Below, one piece after another: positions 59,130 to 64,000 of a DNA stretch of 64,000 nucleotides (position 1 is its first letter; the number at the start of each line of letters is the position of its first letter). A program made the position numbers and the translations under genes. The DNA is from Leucocoprinus leucothites. Its lineage: Eukaryota > Basidiomycota > Agaricomycetes > Agaricales > Agaricaceae. Location: positions 3,658,001 to 3,722,000 of the forward strand of contig JAACJO010000001.1 in assembly GCA_013368445.1 (NCBI GenBank), given 5' to 3'. Below the pieces are notes generated by a model that saw only the letters and a program-made list of their open reading frames with translations, did no database searches and was not told the DNA's origin.

Positions 59130-61045
59130 TTTGAACATGTACTGTACGACATACCTTTGGTCAGTTCTATCCCATATCTCCAAAACGTCCTGGCAGCCTA
59201 CTGCCATTATCCCTTCATCTGTACGCTGACATAAATTAAAAGGCGAATCAGGCTGCTGAGCTCGAGGCACAAGACGCTGGGTGAGATCTCGAAAAATCAT
59301 CTTGACGTATATCCGTATATTATAATTGCCTGAAAGGCTCTACCAGGATGAACTTTCCCTTTTGGAACAATGATTACCCTTGTCGTCGATGGAATCCTCC
59401 GACTTCCTTTGTACTGCACACCCCTTGGAAACCGCATTACCGCCGAGTGGCGAGCCTAATGTTTGTTGTCTATCCGAGGTGTGACATCTATCTCATCTTC
59501 CTTTGTGTGCTGGCAGTACTTATACCTGATGAGGTTCACGGGAGTGGCTCGTACATTTCCTCCCAATACCGCTCTGTCTTTCCCGGAGTCGAACCATATC
59601 ACAACTTCGGTTTCATACTCAGCTCACGTACAGCTCTCTGCCTACCGGATCCTGTGGACTCCTCTCAGATACTACCATGTAAGGCTGCCTCTACCGTGAT
59701 GGTGCACAGGATGACTACTGATCTAGAACCGACGATTGTAAGGGCCACCCTCATCCGCACCTTTCCAACAGAGATGCTTGCGAGCATATTCTACTTTTAT
59801 TTTTTGGAAGAAGAACTGTCTGGAAGGGGGAGCTGCATCGACCTTCATGATGCAAGAGTCACTTTTCGACTCGTCTGTAAACGCTGGGACCGGATCATTC
59901 AATCAACTCCTCAGCTTTGGACTTTTGTCGTAGTCGACTACGATCTCTGCTTGGAAGAGCCCCCGTCACCACCAGTATCATACTATCAAGATTGGCTCCA
60001 GCGCTCAAAAGCGCTTCCCATCACATTACGTATCTGTACCGTAGATGACGATTGCGCCTATTGTGAGGAGGAGAACCAACATTTTGGGGAGATCCTTGAA
60101 ATCCTTTGGACTAGCGTTTCTCGCTGGGAACGGCTCATATTGTACTGCATCTGCGACTCTCCTATCGACATGATATCCGAGCGGGACTTGGCCGATGCTA
60201 TCAGCTCACTCACCTCAGGATCGACTTGCCGAGCCTCGACTCCCGTGATACCATCGAGTATTTCACCCAAGCACTCGCAGATATTCCACATCTTCAATCC
60301 CTTACCTGGATGGACTTCTGTGGCTTTATGACAGTGTCCATGATCAAATATATGCCCTGCAATGACTTGACAGAATTGTCCCTCGAGTTTGATGAAACAC
60401 TGTCCCTCAAACCAGCCCTCGATCTTATTCGTGGGCTTCCCAGCCTTATGAGCTTGACGCTCACGGGGGATCTATTGGACTATGGCGATGACGACGAGTT
60501 TGATGGGAACGAACTTCCTCAGATACCAGTTCACCTACCGCACTTGCGCTTCTTGGACATCAGTTTCGAGGGCTTATTCTGCGGAGACTTTCTGCAATTG
60601 ATGTATTGTCCCAACCTCATTTCTTTTATCATCTCCCCCACCGATAGTTTATATCCGAAACTCGTGTCCAAAGTCTTCGAGTTCGTCGGTAGGCATACGG
60701 CAGTCAAGAAATTGAAAATGGAGAAATTTCCGAAAGACGAAATAGTGCCGTTTTTCCATACGGGGATATTCCAGCTCAATCGAATTCCAGTGATTGATGT
60801 TCATATCTACAACGTGCGTAGTTCATATGGCGCCGATGAAGAACCTGTCAATGTAGATGGGGTTATAGATATCATGAAGAGCGGGGAGGTTGAGATGCGG
60901 GATGGCTGGCTTGTCAAGGCTTCGAAGACCGGAGTTGTGGTTTGTTGTATTGACCCGGAGTGAGGCGATGATCGCTAGCCTCCGAAGGCAACTGGGCATT
61001 TCCGAGGAGGAAAGTTCTGGCAGTCGCAGCTGTCATAGATAATGA
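59130..61045 (+). repeat. Inverted segmental duplication, arm 2
   Basis: Matches the reverse complement of 46469-48390 from about 59130 to about 61045, including upstream flank, F-box gene and 3' tail. The similarity fades on both sides. Both arms lack introns, so a DNA-level duplication is as likely as retroposition; the shared upstream promoter region favours DNA-level. Confidence 0.8.
59699..60963 (+). pseudogene. F-box/LRR-type protein, copy 2, frameshifted
   Basis: Paralogue of the gene at 46595 on the opposite strand. From the ATG at 59699 (or 59711): MTTDLEPTIVRATLIRTF, the F-box PTEMLASIFYFYFLEEELSG ... RLVCKRWDRIIQSTPQLWTFV, and the first LRR-like region. At about 60200 one A is missing relative to copy 1 (GCTATCAG for GCTAATCAG), and the frame changes. 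From there the correct frame continues in another phase as LTHLRIDLPSLDSRDTIEYF to GVVVCCIDPE at the TGA 60961-60963. A second one-base loss near 60958 removes the ancestral C-terminal tail. The upstream sequence also stays open (from 59348) but is not conserved as protein in copy 1. Either a young pseudogene or partly an assembly artefact. Confidence 0.8.
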
Positions 61046-61412
61046 AGAGAACACACTTGTCACTATCTGCCTGCTACTAGTAGTACTGTACTTCCTACGA
61101 GACCTCGCTCGCCAGCGACTTTATCTATGTTTTTTTTACTACCATTCAACGTTCAATTCGTGACACGGCGCTCGAGTCATTCAAAATCCCCTCAATGCGG
61201 CGGTATCCACTGCAAAGAGCCGACCTAGCACGCTTAAAGGGTCCAGAGTAATCACCCAAAGTCTTCATTATTCATAAGACATGATTTCTGTATGGACTAC
61301 ACGCCACGCAATTTTGAGCTCTACACATCTCATCATCCCGAATCCACCCCAGTGCTACCGACTCCGAGTCGTGCTTAACTACCGTTCGAGGGTATCCAGT
61401 ACGATTTGGCGT
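61046..61412. other. Intergenic, 0.37 kb
   Basis: 3' flanks only, no coding signal. CTACTAGTAG occurs at 61074-61083; probably incidental. Confidence 0.4.
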
Positions 61413-61880
61413 CTATGCCGCCGTTGATTGAGGTAGGGTGGTTTGAGGACCATCGCACTGACAGAATCCGTCTACGCACATGATCAGCTACCCATACTTG
61501 TTTTCCTCGATTCCGTAATTGAGGACTCACCGATTGTACCACCCTCACAGTGTCCACCCTGTTCAGTGTACCCCTCATCAATGCACTTGAAGAAGCAATC
61601 GTCTGGATCACAGGAAAGTGTAATAGGACCATCACACTGGCAGTGTCCACCTTGTAATAAAGTTATTGGTTAGGACCCAGTTAAAAGTTGACAGCTCGAA
61701 AAGCTCACTGATATTGCCACCTTCACAGTGACCGCCTTCATCATGATAACCGGAGTCAATACATTTGAAGTAGCAATCATCCGGATCACAGGTCAATGTT
61801 ACAGAAGCCGAGCCGGGCGCCGCAAAGACGACAGCAGAGCAAAATGCAGAGATTGCGAACAGAACTTGGTTAACCTTCAT
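61413..61880 (-). CDS. Small secreted cysteine-rich repeat protein
   Basis: A secreted protein of about 100 residues. Signal peptide MKVNQVLFAISAFCSAVVFA, then two tandem modules: TCDPDDCYFKCIDSGYHDEG-GHCEGGNIS and SCDPDDCFFKCIDEGYTEQG-GHCEGGTID, each followed by GHCQCDGP/GFCQCDGP. Each exon carries one module and both introns are phase 1 after the GGNI/GGTI sequence, so modules can be duplicated or lost without breaking the frame. The tail is PQTTLPQSTAA (TAG 61413-61415). The small size, signal peptide and paired cysteines resemble secreted effector-like or defence-like proteins, but I recognise no family and assign no activity. Confidence 0.75.
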
Positions 61881-62311
61881 GACGTTGACTGAGGGTATGG
61901 GTCATGAAACCATCTTGAAACCATCATTTATATGTTCAAAAAATGACCAGAAGAGTATCAGGAGAGCTTCGTTGGAAGTTGACCGGTATATACTGGCCGC
62001 ATTGGAAGTGTTTCAACGGTCTGATCAGACCGTCGGCTCGGGAATTTTGACGATGAATGAGCCCTGGCGTTACCCTGACTGAAATCCATGTGATCACAGT
62101 TGAACGAAGGCTTCTGCAGCCGGTTGAAGCTTGCGAAGTGATGCTACCAACAGTTCGTGGCGCTTGGTCCTTTTGTAGTAACTACGATGAATTTACTGCT
62201 TGGTTTTAGACAGGAGACACCCTGGGAAAATGGTCTCGGAGCCATCTGACAGACAATATCCATCTCGATTCACATTAAGGAGAACGGAGGGCATGCATTA
62301 ACGGAATATCC
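61881..62311. other. Spacer between intact and decayed Cys-rich genes
   Basis: Promoter side of the intact gene; no coding frame recognised. Confidence 0.4.
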
Positions 62312-62621
62312 TTCACAATGTCCTCCCTCCTGGGTTTGGCCTTCGGCAATATAACAATTGAAATAATAGTCATCCGGATCGCAAGTCAAAGTGATAGCAG
62401 GGCCATCACAAACATACGCATCGCATTGAGAAGAAACCGGGCTTTCTGAGACCTATTTGACAAAGTCGCTTACCATCATCGGTCCACCCTCGTCAGCCCT
62501 TGTTGTGGTACCTAGGGTCAATGCAGGAGAAATAGCAGTCACAGCCGGGTGTTAGGTCCGGTCCGACAACCATCGTTGAAACAAGCACGAAAGCGTCGAT
62601 GCAGAATGGAGAAAACTTCAT
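62312..62621 (-). pseudogene. Decayed paralogue of the Cys-rich secreted protein
   Basis: Starts MKFSPFCIDAFVLVSTMVVG (ATG 62621), then CDCYFSCIDPRYHNKG and an early stop (62493-62495) where the intact gene has the GGHCEGG segment. A donor-like GTAAGC is kept at the equivalent place. The second module survives as TLTCDPDDYYFNCYIAEGQT and GGHCEG, but two positions have changed relative to the intact module: a Cys to Tyr (DDYYFNC versus DDCFFKC), and an inserted Tyr after the next Cys. The gene is a tandem duplicate that is no longer functional. Confidence 0.65.
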
Positions 62622-64000
62622 GGTGGGATTCCAGATTAGTGTTTTAAAACAGTGGCTACCAGAGGCTGATAGTATAAGTAAGCTTTCTTCTGGATCGATG
62701 ACAGGTGATGACAGGATCACACAAAAGGAAATGTCAATTCGATCAACGCCTCCAAAAACTCGGTCCACTTAGTCCGTAGAGACGGCCCGTATCTATGGCC
62801 GGAGGGTAACTTGGTCAGATGGCGAAAAGTCAGGAAAGATGATTTTGATGATTGTTCCTCGGAAAACCTTCAAACAAGTCTAGGGATATATCATATGTCC
62901 TGCCGCTCAGCTGTGGCAATATGAATACTATGCACGCCTCCCGTCCCTCATCTCTTGACTCAAACGACCGTCATTTCAGCGTCGGCCACATGGATCAATT
63001 TGTAGTTGACCACGGCCAGACCCCTGCCAAGAAAGGTGAGCTCACCAGCAGCATGCTCCATATCGTCACGCGCTTTAGATTTCATATAATGTACTAATGC
63101 ATACAGGCTAGTATATTTCCAATTTGAAAACTCTATCAAATTCGGAGTACAGATAGTGACGATATCATAGGATCTGATGAAAAGTAATGATGTTGCTTAT
63201 TCAAAAGCGCATGCACTCAAGAGTATCATTGTCGCCCAAGCGTCATGAAAACTCTTGATGCATCTATATAAATGCTACTCCAATTAAAGCGAGATAAGAA
63301 AAATGCTTGAAACGATGCCTTACATAGCTTTTGGATACAAGAGATACAAGAAATTGAACATGAACCCTGAGCACTGCGCTATCACGTGCGCCACGGGAGG
63401 CGATATGTAGCCACTACGCAATACCCGACTGCAAATCTATACCTCTTGTAATGGGTGGTGCTGACGACCTCGGGAGCTCGGGGATCATGAAGGCTCACCT
63501 ATTTATGCACTGCGATGGGTCTGTCATATAAGTCGAGTGGGTAGGAAGTGGATTACTTCAAACTTGGTGTTCCTAAACCGTGGCATTCACATCTCCTCGA
63601 TTATGGTGTACGCATCGATTTTTAGTAAAGACACAAAGGAACTAACTGAGCTAGAAGACTGCATATATGAGCCGCAATATACACATACGGCTCATGACGC
63701 CACCGAATGAGCTCCTTTGTCCCGGAAATATAATGAAGAAGTGCAAGCGCTGCCCTGGTGTCGCCGAGCCCTGCCGAGGGGAATTGAAACAGAAAACTTC
63801 CTAAGCCGCTATGTCCCCGCTTGTGTGTGTCTGAGAATTATATCCCGTGCATGCCATGAGCAAATCTAAATGAGAGGAGGAGGTGATTGTTGAGAAAGTT
63901 GAAGACGAGCGATAGCGTGTTTCATTTAGGGTGATGACGTAAGTGCAAGGGTGATCACGGACTTCGGGCTTCTCAAGAAGCAAAGCCACCTTGTTTCTCC
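62622..64000. other. Right end of window, no gene recognised
   Basis: Short frames only (for example + 62852-63097, - 63801-63989). Nothing with a motif, intron structure or paralogue in the window. Confidence 0.4.

Noticed and set aside
1..64000. CRISPR arrays, bacterial operons, prophage or plasmid features
   Set aside because: The sequence is clearly eukaryotic (spliced genes, eukaryotic tRNAs); no regularly spaced repeats or prokaryotic genes were seen.

Overview
This 64 kb window looks like nuclear DNA of a filamentous basidiomycete, most likely an Agaricomycete mushroom. The genes are split by many short GT-AG introns of about 45-75 nt with CTRAY-type branch points. Two eukaryotic tRNA genes are present. 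The gene content is typical of that group: a heme-thiolate peroxidase, GH92 mannosidases, an F-box/LRR family, a DUF6534-like membrane protein and a basidiomycete C2H2 regulator. Gene models were assembled by hand by joining exons across splice sites; first exons and some internal junctions remain tentative.

Layout. 1-1.3 kb: 3' part of an LHPP-like HAD phosphatase with a one-base frameshift. 1.3-5.8 kb: gene-poor. 5.8-7.5 kb: two-finger C2H2 transcription factor. 7.5-13.3 kb: gene-poor. 13.3-15.6 kb: MFS transporter (-). 17.6-18.7 kb: disordered orphan protein (+). 19.4-21.3 kb: ER DnaJ/TPR co-chaperone of the DNAJC3/P58IPK type (+). 21.8 kb: intron-containing tRNA-Asp (-). 22.3-23.7 kb: aldo/keto reductase (-). 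25-38 kb: a minus-strand run of carbohydrate-active and oxidative enzymes (GH3, heme-thiolate peroxidase, two tandem GH92 alpha-mannosidases).

38.7-45.7 kb: a two-gene block present twice. Each block holds a minus-strand gene for a DUF6987-like protein and a divergent plus-strand gene for a small basic disordered protein with a strongly conserved 31-residue C-terminal tail. I consider this the best candidate for an undescribed functional module. The second small gene carries a one-base frameshift, although its tail shows almost only synonymous change.

46.5-48.4 kb and 59.1-61.0 kb: an inverted segmental duplication of an F-box/LRR gene with its upstream region. One copy has a premature stop and the other a frameshift. 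Between the two arms lie tRNA-Glu, an NCS1 nucleobase permease, a cytochrome P450 with a GC-AG intron, a GFA-domain protein and a multi-pass membrane protein. 61.4-62.6 kb: a small secreted Cys-rich protein built from a repeated module, with one exon per repeat, next to a decayed paralogue. 62.6-64 kb: no gene recognised.

The GH3, GH92 and heme-thiolate peroxidase genes suggest a saprotrophic or plant-associated secretome, but no biosynthetic gene cluster is evident. Several one-base losses in short homopolymers in otherwise conserved frames suggest that some frameshifts may be assembly errors.
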